Below are positions 28,197 through 41,356 of a DNA stretch of 64,000 nt, one piece after another. The DNA is from Bordetella sp. FB-8 (GTDB taxonomy: Bacteria; Pseudomonadota; Gammaproteobacteria; Burkholderiales; Burkholderiaceae_B). Position 1 is the first letter of the stretch; the number at the start of each line of letters is the position of its first letter. The stretch is taken from contig NZ_KB907784.1 of the NCBI RefSeq assembly GCF_000382185.1, forward strand, positions 3,876,597 through 3,940,596, given 5' to 3'. The notes beneath the pieces are model-generated. The model was not told the origin of the DNA. It did no database searches and was given only the letters and a program-made list of their open reading frames with translations. Made by a program: the position numbers and the translations under genes.

Positions 28197-29444
28197 TCAG
28201 TTAGCAAGATCGTTGTGATGGATATGGCCGGCCTTCATCACAAGAGGAATGCGCTCGCCCTGCCCCGACAGGCAGGACAAATCGCGGTAGGGGTCGCCAT
28301 CGACCACCAGCATGTCGGCCAACGCGCCCGCAACGATGCGACCGAGCTGGCCCTCCATTCGCAGCACCTGCGCGGCGATCGTGGTCGCACTCTGGATGAC
28401 TTCCTGCGCGGAAAGCACCTGGGCGCGGATGCGGAATTCGTCGCTTTGCAGACGCTGCGACGGCCCCAGCAGGTCCGAGCCGTAGCCCATCTTCACGCCA
28501 CATCTTTTGTAGATTTCCAGCGAATGCAGGCCGGCTTCGCGCACCGTCTCGATCTTGGCGACGCTGTCCGGCGGCAGGCCGTAGCTGGCTCCCTCATTGG
28601 CCAGCGCCTCGTAGGTCACCAGGGTCGGCACCACGAAAGCGCCCCGCTCGGCCATGATCCTGGCAACGCGTTCATCGATCAGATTGCCGTGCTCGATGGT
28701 CCGCACTCCCAGGCGCACCGCGCGCTCGATGGCATCGGCGGTATACGAGTGCGCCATGACATAGGTTTGCCGAGCGGCGGCCTCTTGGACAATCGCACGG
28801 ATTTCGTCTTCGGAATAGCCGTAGGCGGCAATCGGGTCGGTGGGCGAGGCCACGCCGCCGGAAGCCATGATCTTGATCTGGTCCGCGCCCATCTGAAACT
28901 CCTGGCGCACGGCCAGCCGCACATTGTCCACGCCATCGGCCACCCGGCCGATGTCGCCGGCGCGAAAGCAGCAGCCGCAAAAACTCATGGGGCGCAGATG
29001 ATCGGAGCGCGGACGCGGATCGCCGTGGCCGCCGGTCTGGCTGATGGCCCGGCCCGAGATGAACAGGCGCGGACCTTGCACCGTGCCTTCCTCGACGGCA
29101 GTCTTCAAACCTATCCCCGCTCCGCCGGCATCGCGCACCGTGGTGAAGCCGCGTCGCAGCATGGCGGCCATGATGGGCACCGCGCGCATCATGACCAGCG
29201 CATCGGGCAGCAGGCCCTGCGAGCTCAGGTTCAGCTGCGTCGCCATGACATGTACATGCAGGTCAATCAAGCCCGGCATGAGCGTTCTGCCGGCAAGCTC
29301 GATGGTCTGCGCCCCGTTCATCTGCAATGGCTTGTCGGAGACTTCCTTGACCCGGCCATCTTCGACCAGGACATCGACGCCCTCCTGCAGTTCGGATTCC
29401 ATAGGATCCAGCAAAGAGGCATTCTTGAACAGCACTGCGGTCAT
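28197..29444 (-). CDS. Amidohydrolase-superfamily enzyme (Xaa-Pro dipeptidase-like)
   Basis: 415 residues with the standard binuclear site: LIDLHVHVMA (HxH), carboxylated Lys in QIKIMASGGVASPTDP, His in MAHSY and TIEHGN, and Asp in GYGSDLLG. The pattern is close to the Sgx9260b/Cc2672 type that cleaves Xaa-Pro or Xaa-Arg/Lys dipeptides. A Cys-rich SFCGCCF lies at about 155. It is 39 bp after the permease gene. The real substrate is unknown; it differs enough from the first hydrolase to suggest a second step. Confidence 0.86.
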   Translation of the reverse strand: MTAVLFKNASLLDPMESELQEGVDVLVEDGRVKEVSDKPLQMNGAQTIELAGRTLMPGLIDLHVHVMATQLNLSSQGLLPDALVMMRAVPIMAAMLRRGFTTVRDAGGAGIGLKTAVEEGTVQGPRLFISGRAISQTGGHGDPRPRSDHLRPMSFCGCCFRAGDIGRVADGVDNVRLAVRQEFQMGADQIKIMASGGVASPTDPIAAYGYSEDEIRAIVQEAAARQTYVMAHSYTADAIERAVRLGVRTIEHGNLIDERVARIMAERGAFVVPTLVTYEALANEGASYGLPPDSVAKIETVREAGLHSLEIYKRCGVKMGYGSDLLGPSQRLQSDEFRIRAQVLSAQEVIQSATTIAAQVLRMEGQLGRIVAGALADMLVVDGDPYRDLSCLSGQGERIPLVMKAGHIHHNDLAN

Positions 29445-29483
29445 TTGCGTTGCTCCATATGCGACTAGGTCGCCGCAAGAAAA

Positions 29484-30353
29484 TCAGGAAGTCATGGTCT
29501 TTACATACCGCCGGTGTATCAGCCAATTCGAAAACAAGGCCATCACCAAGGTCGCAAAAACCAGAATCAGTGCGATGGCCGATCCGAAAGGCCAGTTGGA
29601 ACTGCGGGTCATCTGGTCATAGAGCGCGGGCGCCATCATCGTGATGCTGGTTCCGCCCAGCAGCACCGGCGTAGCATAGGCGTTCATGCATAGGATGAAG
29701 ATCAGTACCGTACCCGCTGCCACGCCCGGCGTGGCGACCGGCAGGACGACGCGCCGAAAGGCCGTGAAGAAATTCGCGCCCAGGTTCTGGGCAGCCTCTT
29801 CTATCGAGAAGTCGATGCCTTCCAGCACACTCTGCAAAGTCAGGATGAAATAGGGCATGACGACCGCCGTGCAGCCCACCACGACGGCAGTCTTCGTATA
29901 CATGAAATCCCGGCTCGCAAAGCCCAGATGTACCAGGATTGCGTTGAGTACGCCCGCCCGGCCCAGGATGATCATCCAGCCGGCGGCCCGCACCACATTG
30001 CCCACCATCAGGGAGAACACCAGCAGGATGATGAACGTGCTTTTGAAGCGGCTGCGCGTTCGTGCCAGGAAATAGGCAACCGGAAAACCCAGCACCAAGG
30101 ACAGCGCGGTGCACAGCGCCGCGACCCAGACCGTAGAGTAGAACACCTCGCGATAGTAAGGGTCCGCGAAGAAACGCACGTAATTCTGGGCAGTAAAGGC
30201 CTGCTGCATCAGCTGGACTTTGTCGAAATGGTTTAGGCTGTACCTAAACATCAGCCCAAGGGGCGCGATGATGATCAGCAAAACCAACAGCGAGGCCGGA
30301 AAAGCCAAGCTGGGACCCAGATAACGCGGCGTGCGCAAAGAACCGGATTGCAT
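29484..30353 (-). CDS. ABC transporter permease (polyamine/PotB-like)
   Basis: 289 residues with six predicted helices, and the inner-membrane EAA loop EEAAQNLGANFFTAFRRVVL that contacts the ATPase. Similar to PotB-type permeases. It follows the ATPase gene by 9 bp and its ATG is at 30353. Confidence 0.88.
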   Translation of the reverse strand: MQSGSLRTPRYLGPSLAFPASLLVLLIIIAPLGLMFRYSLNHFDKVQLMQQAFTAQNYVRFFADPYYREVFYSTVWVAALCTALSLVLGFPVAYFLARTRSRFKSTFIILLVFSLMVGNVVRAAGWMIILGRAGVLNAILVHLGFASRDFMYTKTAVVVGCTAVVMPYFILTLQSVLEGIDFSIEEAAQNLGANFFTAFRRVVLPVATPGVAAGTVLIFILCMNAYATPVLLGGTSITMMAPALYDQMTRSSNWPFGSAIALILVFATLVMALFSNWLIHRRYVKTMTS

Positions 30354-30362
30354 ATTGGCGTC

Positions 30363-31412
30363 TCAACCAGCGAAAAGAACGCAGTCGGCCGGCTGGAAGC
30401 AAACATGCACCCGCTCGCCCGGCCGGCCCGACACTTCACGCTCGGCGGCATTGGTCACCTGGGCCAGCACCGACGCACCGCTGTCCAGCTTGACCTTCAC
30501 CTCGATCTGGGACCCCAGGTACACCGTCGACTCGACCGTGCCGGGCAAGGCATTGCCCGGCACCGGATGTATTGACAAGCGCGTACGCTCAGGCCGCACC
30601 CCTAGATGCGTGGCATTGGACAACGCACTGGCTACCGACACACGCATGTGGGCCGATGTGACGAACGCCGTATCGCCGTCCATGCCGCCGGTGAAGAAAT
30701 TCATCTTGCCCAGAAAATCCGCCACAAACAAATTCGCAGGACGCTCGTACAGTTCCTGCGGCGCTCCCACCTGCTGCACCTTGCCATCGTGCATGATGGC
30801 CATGCGATCGGCGATCGCCAGCGCCTCCTCCTGATCGTGCGTGACAAAGACGGTGGTAAGCCCCAGGCGTTGCTGCAAGGCCCGGATTTCCTCACGGACT
30901 TCGACGCGAAGCTTGGCGTCCAGATTTGACAGAGGCTCGTCGAGCAGAAAGACCTTGGGCTCGATGGCCAGCGCGCGGGCGATAGCCACGCGCTGCTGCT
31001 GGCCACCCGACAGTTGCCTGGGGTAGCGATCACTCAGATCGGACATGCGAACCATATCGAGCACGGTGCGTATGCGGGCCGCCCGCTCGGAGGCGGGCAT
31101 CCTGGACATCTCCAGGCCGAACGACACGTTCTGCGCCACGGTCATATGCGGAAACAGGGCATAGCGCTGAAACACCATGCCTGTATTGCGTTTATGAGCG
31201 GGCAGCATAGTGACGTCGGTCTCGCCGATGCGTATCGTGCCTGCCGTGGGTTCGACGAAACCGGCGATCATGCGCAGCGTCGTGGTCTTGCCACAGCCGC
31301 TCGGTCCCAGGAAGGCCACCAGCTCGCCATCCGAAATTTCAAGGGAGAAATCGCTGACGGCGACCGCGCCGCCGAACTGCTTCTTGAGCCTGTCCAGGGA
31401 AACTTTTGCCAC
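30363..31412 (-). CDS. ABC transporter ATP-binding protein (PotA-like)
   Basis: 349 residues from a GTG at 31412, chosen because AGGTGG is 8 bp upstream and a TTG at 31442 has no such site. Walker A GPSGCGKTT, signature LSGGQQQRVAIARAL, Walker B FLLDEPLSNLD, switch His in VFVTHDQEEAL, and a C-terminal TOBE domain (about 270-345) as in PotA. It powers import through the two permeases. It starts 4 bp after the other permease's stop. Confidence 0.93.
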   Translation of the reverse strand: MAKVSLDRLKKQFGGAVAVSDFSLEISDGELVAFLGPSGCGKTTTLRMIAGFVEPTAGTIRIGETDVTMLPAHKRNTGMVFQRYALFPHMTVAQNVSFGLEMSRMPASERAARIRTVLDMVRMSDLSDRYPRQLSGGQQQRVAIARALAIEPKVFLLDEPLSNLDAKLRVEVREEIRALQQRLGLTTVFVTHDQEEALAIADRMAIMHDGKVQQVGAPQELYERPANLFVADFLGKMNFFTGGMDGDTAFVTSAHMRVSVASALSNATHLGVRPERTRLSIHPVPGNALPGTVESTVYLGSQIEVKVKLDSGASVLAQVTNAAEREVSGRPGERVHVCFQPADCVLFAG

Positions 31413-31416
31413 GTTG

Positions 31417-32283
31417 CTATACCACCTGACTGAGTTTGACAAAACGATCGGTCACCAGCATCACCATACCCAGCAGCACAATCTGCACCGTCGCCACCAC
31501 CGCGATAGTCGGATCCAGGGTGAATTCGAGGTATTGCATGATGGCGATGGGCAGCGTCGTGTGGCCAGGCCCCACCAGCGACAGCGACAGCTCCAGGTTT
31601 TCGAAGGACACCACGAAACTGAAGAGGGCCGAGGCGACAATGGCCGGCCGCAACATGGGCAAGGTGATCCGAAGTAAGGCCACGCGCCCGTTGGCGCCCA
31701 GGTTGCGCGCCGCCTCTTCGATGGAAGGATCCAGTCCGGACATGCTGGCCGTGACCAGCTTGACGGTCCAAGGAATGGTCAGGCACACATGGGCGACGAC
31801 CAGGCCGCCGTAAGTGCCCACGATATCCATGTTGAAGAAGTTTTCCGCCCCGAGGTAGAACAGGTAGATCGCCACGCCGGCAACGATGCCGGGAACGAGC
31901 AAGGGCGACAGCAGCAGCGTGTTGACCGCGCCAGCCCCCCTGAAGCGGTAACGGCTGATGCCCACGGCCGCCAGCATGCCGATGACAACACCACACACGG
32001 CAGCCAGCAACGCCACCTGCAGGCTGAACACGAATCCGTCGGCAAAGGCCTGGTTGGCCCAGGCCTTGGTGTACCACTTGAGCGTATAGCCGGAAGGCGG
32101 GAAGTAAAGAATGGCGTCTTTGAAGAAGCTCAGCCAGACCACGACAATCAACGGGCAGAGGATGAACAGGTACATCAGCGCCACGAAGACACGATGCAGA
32201 AAACGCGCCCAATAGAACCGGCCGCGAAGTATGGGCGCTGGCTCGGCTGAAACTGCAGAAATTGCGGTCATAACCTTAGGCAT
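31417..32283 (-). CDS. ABC transporter permease (polyamine/PotC-like)
   Basis: 288 residues, six helices, EAA loop EEAARNLGANGRVALLRITL. It resembles PotC and heads the operon. The start at 32283 has GAGG close upstream; Met5 (32271) is an alternative. The 149-bp region before it holds GGTTAACC (near 32393) but no clear promoter is identified. Confidence 0.87.
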   Translation of the reverse strand: MPKVMTAISAVSAEPAPILRGRFYWARFLHRVFVALMYLFILCPLIVVVWLSFFKDAILYFPPSGYTLKWYTKAWANQAFADGFVFSLQVALLAAVCGVVIGMLAAVGISRYRFRGAGAVNTLLLSPLLVPGIVAGVAIYLFYLGAENFFNMDIVGTYGGLVVAHVCLTIPWTVKLVTASMSGLDPSIEEAARNLGANGRVALLRITLPMLRPAIVASALFSFVVSFENLELSLSLVGPGHTTLPIAIMQYLEFTLDPTIAVVATVQIVLLGMVMLVTDRFVKLSQVV

Positions 32284-32432
32284 ATCCTCAATACAAGCGC
32301 CCTGGGACAGTGAGATCGCCCCACTTGGTTAGCCTGCATTGCCGTTTTGGTAGCACCGAAATCCTACGTCAGTCAGCCCTCATAGGGAATCATGGTTAAC
32401 CTGTAATTTAAATATCCGCTGCAGCTATTGGC

Positions 32433-33095
32433 TTAGCGCATGCACTGCTGGGCATGTCCCACTGTCGACACAGCAATCGCCTGCTTTCCTTGCGACCGCA
32501 CCGCCGAGGCGATGGCAAAGCCCAGCAGGGCAACCGCCTTCTGCTCGGCAACAACCACAGGCGCCAGATCGGTGCTGCCGGACGGCATCTGCACCGGCAC
32601 TTCGACCCGGCTGCGGCACAGCAAACCTGCTCCCGTGCCTTGCAACGGCCGCACCCGCCAGGTGGCGTCGATCACCGCCGGACCGGCCGTGGACGCGTCG
32701 AAACGCTGGACGTCCACCTGCACCCGCCACACCGGCAGGCCGGGCGGCGATGCGAGACGCCGTATGTCGGGTACGCCGAGCTGCCTGGTCATGACGATGG
32801 ACAGCGCGTTGCGCAGCTCGTTGGGCAGCGGCGCGCTCCAACGGTCGGAATACTGAGCCGTGAGTTCACCGGAGCCGCTGCGCAGCATGAGCTGCGGCTG
32901 GTCGGCTTGCGCCGGCACGGATACCGGCGCGACGTCGATGGCGTAGCCGGCCGACCCGGCCGCCGGCGCGATCGCCTGCTCAGGCGCCGTCAGGGTGTAG
33001 TAGCGCACCGGCGGCGAGCCAGCGCAGCCGGACAAGGCGGCCAGGACCGCCAGCGCGCCCAGGAACCTGCCAGGAATGGTTTCTGCCTTGATCAT
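32433..33095 (-). CDS. pqiC: PqiC-like outer-membrane lipoprotein
   Basis: 220 residues with a lipobox LAALSGCAG, so a lipidated ABC-type auxiliary of the PqiC/YmbA family. The body carries the family phrase PPVRYYTLTAP and a beta-rich fold. With PqiA and PqiB it forms a trans-envelope lipid-transport tunnel. It begins 21 bp after pqiB. Confidence 0.88.
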   Translation of the reverse strand: MIKAETIPGRFLGALAVLAALSGCAGSPPVRYYTLTAPEQAIAPAAGSAGYAIDVAPVSVPAQADQPQLMLRSGSGELTAQYSDRWSAPLPNELRNALSIVMTRQLGVPDIRRLASPPGLPVWRVQVDVQRFDASTAGPAVIDATWRVRPLQGTGAGLLCRSRVEVPVQMPSGSTDLAPVVVAEQKAVALLGFAIASAVRSQGKQAIAVSTVGHAQQCMR

Positions 33096-33116
33096 GATGC
33101 GGCTCGTCGTCTCTCG

Positions 33117-34766
33117 TCAGTGCTTCGATGGGCCCGCGCCTGGGATGGGATCCGGACCCCGGCCGCGCAGCAGGGCCTCGGGATGGGTCTGCAGGTAATC
33201 GGCCAGCGCGCGCAGCGACCGGGCTGCCCGGTCGATCTGCACCATGGCGTTCTGCGTATTGCTCGGCAGCGACGCATCGGGAGCGATCAGCTGGTTGAGC
33301 GACTGCAAGGACATCTGCGCCTGCTTGAACATGTCGCGGGCCTGCGGCGCGACCTGCGTGTCCAGCTGCTTCATCAGGTGCGACGTGTTGCTCAGCGTGT
33401 CGCGCAGAGCCGTGCCGATCTGGTCAAAGGGTACTTTGTCCAGCTTGTTCAGGATATTGCCCACCTGCTCCTGCAATTGGTCGAGCTGGCCCGGCACCGT
33501 GGGGATGACGGGCGGGTCGCTATGCACGAACTGCACGGGCGGCGCATTGGGGAAATTATCGATCGCGACATAGAGTTGCCCACTGAGCAGGTTGACCGGC
33601 CGCAGTTGCGCGCGCATGCCGTAGCGGATCATCGCAGCCAGCATTTGATCGGCGGAGTCCTTCTTGTTGCTGCCAAAGCGGGTCTCGATGTTCTCGAGCA
33701 CCTGTCCCAGCAATTCAGGATACAGCGTGGCATCGACCACCGTATACAGATGCCGCTTCTTCATGTCGTAGGCGATTTCGATGGCCGTGACCTTGCCCAG
33801 CGCAATGCCCTGGAACTCGACCGTCGCGCCTACCGAAAGGCCGCGCACCGATTGGTTGAAACGCATCTGCACGGGATAGGCGAAACCGCGCGGCACCGAC
33901 TGTGCTTCGGCCTGGCCGGCGTATAGCTTGAATTCCGTATTCGCGGCAGCCGGCTTGTCGTGGCCGTCATCTGCTGGCGTATCAAAGGCGACGCCGCCAA
34001 GAAGCAGCGAAACCAGCGACTCGGTGCGCATCTTCACTCCATCGCCGTTGACCGACACGTCCACGCCGCTGGCGTTCCAGAAACGCGTCGCCCTCGTCAC
34101 GAAACGGTCGTTGGGCGCATCGACAAAGACGTCGACGTCCACCGCCGCGCCCGAAGGCTCGAGCCGGTAGCCCACCACGCGTCCTACACTGATGCGCCGG
34201 AAATACACCGGCGAACCCACGTCCAGCGAACCCAGGTTTTCGGCTCTGAGCGTAAAAATCTTGCCGGCCCGGTCGTGCGTAATGGGGGGCGGCGTCTCCA
34301 GGCCGACGAAATCGTCCTGCTCGACCGCCCTGGCGTTCTTGGGTACGTCTACGTCGATATAGGCGCCCGACAGCAGCGTGCCCAGTCCCGACACACCGCT
34401 GAACCCCAGCCGTGGCCGCACCACCCAGAACCGCGTACCCTGGCGCGCGATATCGGCGGCATCCTTGTTCAGCGCAGCCTCGACCATGACCTTGCTGCGA
34501 TCGTCGCTGAAGTAGATGCGCTGCACCGTGCCTATGACTACGTCCTTGTAGCGCACCTGGGTCTGGCCCGCGACCAGACCTTCGGCGGTGTCGAACTGAA
34601 TGGTGATGTCGGGTCCGGCCTTCAGCCACGCGTGCAACACCATCGACACGCCCGCCAGAGCCGCCACCAAAGGCACGAGCCAGATCCAGGAAATGCGGCG
34701 CCTGGACTTGCGCACCGCAGCGGACAGCACGGCGGGTTTGTCCGGGGATGAGGTCTGGTCAGCCAT
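33117..34766 (-). CDS. pqiB: PqiB-like MCE-domain protein
   Basis: 549 residues. A single N-terminal transmembrane helix (ISWIWLVPLVAALAGVSMVL, about 24-43) and three MCE domains (about 50-375), for example ITIQFDTAEGLVAGQTQVRY and YFRRISVGRVVGYRL, then long coiled-coil helices (LDQLQEQVGNILNKLDK). PqiB hexamers build a tube across the periplasm. It is adjacent to the pqiA stop with no gap. Confidence 0.93.
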   Translation of the reverse strand: MADQTSSPDKPAVLSAAVRKSRRRISWIWLVPLVAALAGVSMVLHAWLKAGPDITIQFDTAEGLVAGQTQVRYKDVVIGTVQRIYFSDDRSKVMVEAALNKDAADIARQGTRFWVVRPRLGFSGVSGLGTLLSGAYIDVDVPKNARAVEQDDFVGLETPPPITHDRAGKIFTLRAENLGSLDVGSPVYFRRISVGRVVGYRLEPSGAAVDVDVFVDAPNDRFVTRATRFWNASGVDVSVNGDGVKMRTESLVSLLLGGVAFDTPADDGHDKPAAANTEFKLYAGQAEAQSVPRGFAYPVQMRFNQSVRGLSVGATVEFQGIALGKVTAIEIAYDMKKRHLYTVVDATLYPELLGQVLENIETRFGSNKKDSADQMLAAMIRYGMRAQLRPVNLLSGQLYVAIDNFPNAPPVQFVHSDPPVIPTVPGQLDQLQEQVGNILNKLDKVPFDQIGTALRDTLSNTSHLMKQLDTQVAPQARDMFKQAQMSLQSLNQLIAPDASLPSNTQNAMVQIDRAARSLRALADYLQTHPEALLRGRGPDPIPGAGPSKH

Positions 34767-36080
34767 TCAATGCGACTCCTTCAAATGCGCCGATGCGCCG
34801 GCTGCTGGCTCGGCATCCCAGGCGCTGCGCGGATCGAAGCTCATGGCCGCCAACATGGTCAGCACCACCACCAAGCCGAACGCCGCCGCGCCGGTGTCCG
34901 CGCTGATGCGCATCAGCCCGGGGAAATCCGCCAGCGCCGACAACAGAATCACGACGAACACATCAAGCATGGACCACTGGCCGATGATTTCGACCATTTC
35001 GTACATGCGCGTGCGGGCCCGCAAGCCCGTGGCATCGCCCCATTGCACGCGCAGGACCAGCAGCAGCAGAGCCAAAAGCTTGGTCATCGGCACGACCACG
35101 CTGGCCACGAACACGATGAGCGCGATGTCCCAGGCGCCGCCGCGCCAGAGTTCGACAACCCCGCCCAGGATCGTATGACCGCTGTCGCCCACGACCGTGG
35201 CGATGCGCATGACGGGCAGAATATTGGCCGGTATGTAGAGGATGGCCGCGGTCAGCATCAACGCCCAGGTGCGCGCCAGGGACTGCGGCTTGCGCTTATG
35301 CAGCACGGCATGGCAACGCATGCAGTGCTGCGCGCGGTCATCGGCATCGGATACGGGTTCGGCCAGATCCTGCACCAGTCCGCAGGCATGGCAGCCCGCG
35401 AGCAGATGGCCCGGCTTACATTGCGGCTCGGGCGTGTGGGCCAGACCGGCGTCCTCGGCGTGGCGCCACAGCGCCTGGGGAGAAAGCCGGCCCACGATGG
35501 TGAGCAGCACGGTAAGCACGCCGAAGGCCGGCAACCCCAGGCCCACATGCACCTGCACCGAACTGGCCAGCTTGACCAGGGCCACGATGACGCCCAGCAG
35601 AAACACCGGCACCATGCTCCAGGGCTGCAGCCAGCCCAGAAGCCGGCAGACCTGCGCCATGTCGGCCGGCATCCGGCCGCGGGACAAGGGCAACAATACC
35701 CACAGCAAGGCCAGCAGTTGCAGAAGCGGCAGCATGAAACCAACCATACCGGTCATGAAGGCCACGGCCCAATGATGCTGCTGCCAGGTGATGCCTATCG
35801 CATCGAGCAAGGTGGCGCCGCGCTCGGCGCCGTAGATCTCGATGCGCGCCACGGGAAAGGCATTGGCGACGCAGAACACAATGAGGCTCGCCACGGCGAG
35901 GGCGAGCCAGTCGTTCAGGGTAAGGCGGCTGTAGCGCCACAGCACCGTGCCGCAACGCTCGCAGGCCGCAAGTTCACCGTGCTGCAAGGCGCGCCGACGA
36001 TGGACGCCGGCGCAATGCTCGCAGGCGATCAGCGGCTGGACGTCGTCCCGCTGCCGATCGTCAAAGGGCCGATCGTCCAA
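34767..36080 (-). CDS. pqiA: PqiA-like inner-membrane protein
   Basis: 437 residues, two PqiA domains, each with a Cys-rich zinc-ribbon head (CEHCAGV...CERCG and CHACGLV...CMRCH) and four membrane helices (for example FVASVVVPMTKLLALLLLVL). The start at 36080 is a TTG only 4 bp after clpA's stop; no better start is seen upstream of the first ribbon. It acts with PqiB and PqiC in phospholipid trafficking. It is translationally close to clpA, an unusual pairing. Confidence 0.9.
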   Translation of the reverse strand: MDDRPFDDRQRDDVQPLIACEHCAGVHRRRALQHGELAACERCGTVLWRYSRLTLNDWLALAVASLIVFCVANAFPVARIEIYGAERGATLLDAIGITWQQHHWAVAFMTGMVGFMLPLLQLLALLWVLLPLSRGRMPADMAQVCRLLGWLQPWSMVPVFLLGVIVALVKLASSVQVHVGLGLPAFGVLTVLLTIVGRLSPQALWRHAEDAGLAHTPEPQCKPGHLLAGCHACGLVQDLAEPVSDADDRAQHCMRCHAVLHKRKPQSLARTWALMLTAAILYIPANILPVMRIATVVGDSGHTILGGVVELWRGGAWDIALIVFVASVVVPMTKLLALLLLVLRVQWGDATGLRARTRMYEMVEIIGQWSMLDVFVVILLSALADFPGLMRISADTGAAAFGLVVVLTMLAAMSFDPRSAWDAEPAAGASAHLKESH

Positions 36081-36083
36081 GAC

Positions 36084-38393
<2,310 letters not shown>

Positions 38394-38688
38394 GCTTCCT
38401 CCGGGTCTTGCCGCAGGGCTTACCAAACTGCCTGACTAAAAAGCACACACGCAAAGCGCGCGTACCGCATTGCTTATTCTATGCCTATCGCCAGCCCGTA
38501 TCCGGGATTTCCCATACGGACTGTCATGGATAAGCATCAATGCCCGCCACGACGGAACCAGCATACCGCATGGACCCCACGCATCGATCGGAACAAGACC
38601 GCCAGGATTACCCGTGTTTTCCGCCTTTTTGCGGATGAGCTGCCGCCGGCAGGACAAGAACGCCTTCGGGCAAACGAGCCTTTTCGTT

Positions 38689-39003
38689 CTAGACGGGTTC
38701 CATTACGCACTGCAAGGGATGCTGACGGGCTCGGGCATATTGCGATACCTGAGCGATACGCGTGGCGGCCACGTCGCGCGGATAGACACCGCAAACGCCT
38801 CGGCCTTCGTTATGCACGGCAAGCATGATGCGCGTGGCGTCCTCGTGGTTCTTGCCGAAGAACTTCTGCAGCACTTTGACCACGAACTCCATGGGCGTGT
38901 AGTCGTCGTTGAGCAGGACCACCTGGTACATGGGCGGTGGCGCGGTCTTGGCCGGCGCCGTTTCCACGGCCTGACCCTGCTGGGTATCCAATGTCGAACT
39001 CAT
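38689..39003 (-). CDS. clpS: ClpS adaptor for ClpA (N-end rule)
   Basis: 104 residues from the ATG at 39003; a TTG 21 bp upstream would give a longer form with no reason to prefer it. The ClpS fold is seen: [20 protein letters not shown] (hydrophobic pocket), [17 protein letters not shown] and VAATRIAQV. It delivers substrates with destabilising N-terminal residues to ClpA. Confidence 0.95.
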   Translation of the reverse strand: MSSTLDTQQGQAVETAPAKTAPPPMYQVVLLNDDYTPMEFVVKVLQKFFGKNHEDATRIMLAVHNEGRGVCGVYPRDVAATRIAQVSQYARARQHPLQCVMEPV

Positions 39004-39064
39004 AAGGTTGCTGATTTTAGTCAAATTACCGGGGATTACACATAGACATACGCAGTTTCCATAC

Positions 39065-39094
39065 TTGACTATTAAAAGAAAATCAAAGCATTAT
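39065..39094 (+). promoter_or_regulatory. Promoter of cold-shock gene
   Basis: TTGACT (39065-39070) and CATTAT (39089-39094) with 18 bp between; the expected leader is about 110 bases, typical of cold-shock mRNAs. AT-rich spacer. Confidence 0.65.
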
Positions 39095-39208
39095 CGGAGA
39101 TATTCGGGGGCTTGCAGGCGATTTACCGGTTACGCCAGACTTGACGCCGGGAAAGTGCGGCAACTTGCCGAACATTCAGTTCAACATACGATACAAGAGG
39201 CAGTCCGC

Positions 39209-39448
39209 ATGTCTGACACATCCGCTGTCCCGGGAAACAATCCCAAAGCCACCGGCACCGTCAAATGGTTCAACGACGCGAAAGGTTTCGGCTTTATCAC
39301 GCCCGACGACGGCGGTGAGGATTTGTTCGCCCATTTTTCATCCATCCAGATGAATGGCTTCAAAACCCTGAAAGAAGGCCAGAAGGTTTCGTTCGAAATC
39401 ATCCAGGGTCCCAAGGGCAAGCAGGCGCTGAACATCACCGCGGCCTGA
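39209..39448 (+). CDS. Cold-shock protein (CspA family)
   Basis: 79 residues, a single OB fold with RNP1 KGFGFITP and RNP2 DLFAHFS, preceded by a short N-terminal tail ([14 protein letters not shown]). Binds single-stranded nucleic acid and acts as an RNA chaperone. The longer in-frame ORF upstream is leader. It is divergent from clpS. Confidence 0.95.
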   Translation: MSDTSAVPGNNPKATGTVKWFNDAKGFGFITPDDGGEDLFAHFSSIQMNGFKTLKEGQKVSFEIIQGPKGKQALNITAA

Positions 39449-39466
39449 TCTTCAAAGTATCATGCC

Positions 39467-39496
39467 AGGCGAGGGTTTTTCCCCTCGCCTTTTTTA
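39467..39496 (+). terminator. Rho-independent terminator of cold-shock gene
   Basis: Stem GGCGAGGG / CCCTCGCC with a T-rich loop, then TTTTTTATTT. Strong, about 20 bp after the stop codon. Confidence 0.93.
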
Positions 39497-39521
39497 TTTA
39501 CGACTCCCGAATCCGCCGTAC

Positions 39522-39998
39522 ATGCCGTCGTTCGCCAAGCACCGTTTCGCCGTACACCAAGGCCTGCTGGCCGCCACCCTGCTCGCAGCCTCGCTGGCCG
39601 CCACGGCGGCCCGGGCCCAACAAAGCGCCCCACAGGCTCCGCTGCCCATCGTCGGCCTGGAGGCTGGCATCCAGGTGATCCACGCCGAGGTCGCCAGCAC
39701 CGAAAGCGAACGCGAGCGCGGCCTGATGTTCCGCTCGAACCTGCCCGGCAACGACGGCATGCTGTTTGTCTTCGAGGCACCGGCCAAGCAGTGCTTCTGG
39801 ATGCACAATACGCCGCTGCCGCTGTCGATCGCCTTCATGGACGACCACGGCGTCATCGTCAACATCGAAGACATGGCCGCCGAGACCGACGACAGCCACT
39901 GCTCGCTCAAACCGGTACGCTACGCGCTGGAAATGGCGCAAGGGTGGTTCGCCGCCAAGGGAATCAAAGCCGGCGACAAGATCGAAAAGTTGCCGTGA
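39522..39998 (+). CDS. DUF192 exported protein
   Basis: 158 residues from the ATG at 39522. N-terminal signal (FAVHQGLLAATLLAASLA, AxA site near ARA-QQ). The DUF192 fold has ERGLMFRSNLPGNDGMLFVF and CFWMHNTPLPLSIAFMDDHG. Family function is unknown; the fold contains a conserved His/Trp site. Just after the cold-shock terminator. Confidence 0.88.
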   Translation: MPSFAKHRFAVHQGLLAATLLAASLAATAARAQQSAPQAPLPIVGLEAGIQVIHAEVASTESERERGLMFRSNLPGNDGMLFVFEAPAKQCFWMHNTPLPLSIAFMDDHGVIVNIEDMAAETDDSHCSLKPVRYALEMAQGWFAAKGIKAGDKIEKLP

Positions 39999-40058
39999 AC
40001 GACTGAGAAACCACGGCGTCGGCTTGACCCGCTATTGGAAGGTCAAGGCGACAGCCGA

Positions 40059-41264
<1,206 letters not shown>

Positions 41265-41356
41265 GGTCTGTCTCTCGTGTAGGTATCGCGTGAAGGGGGG
41301 CTCGTCCCCGAAGGGCTCAACCCCGCGATCTTACCGTGCCGGCCACGGCCGGCGCC

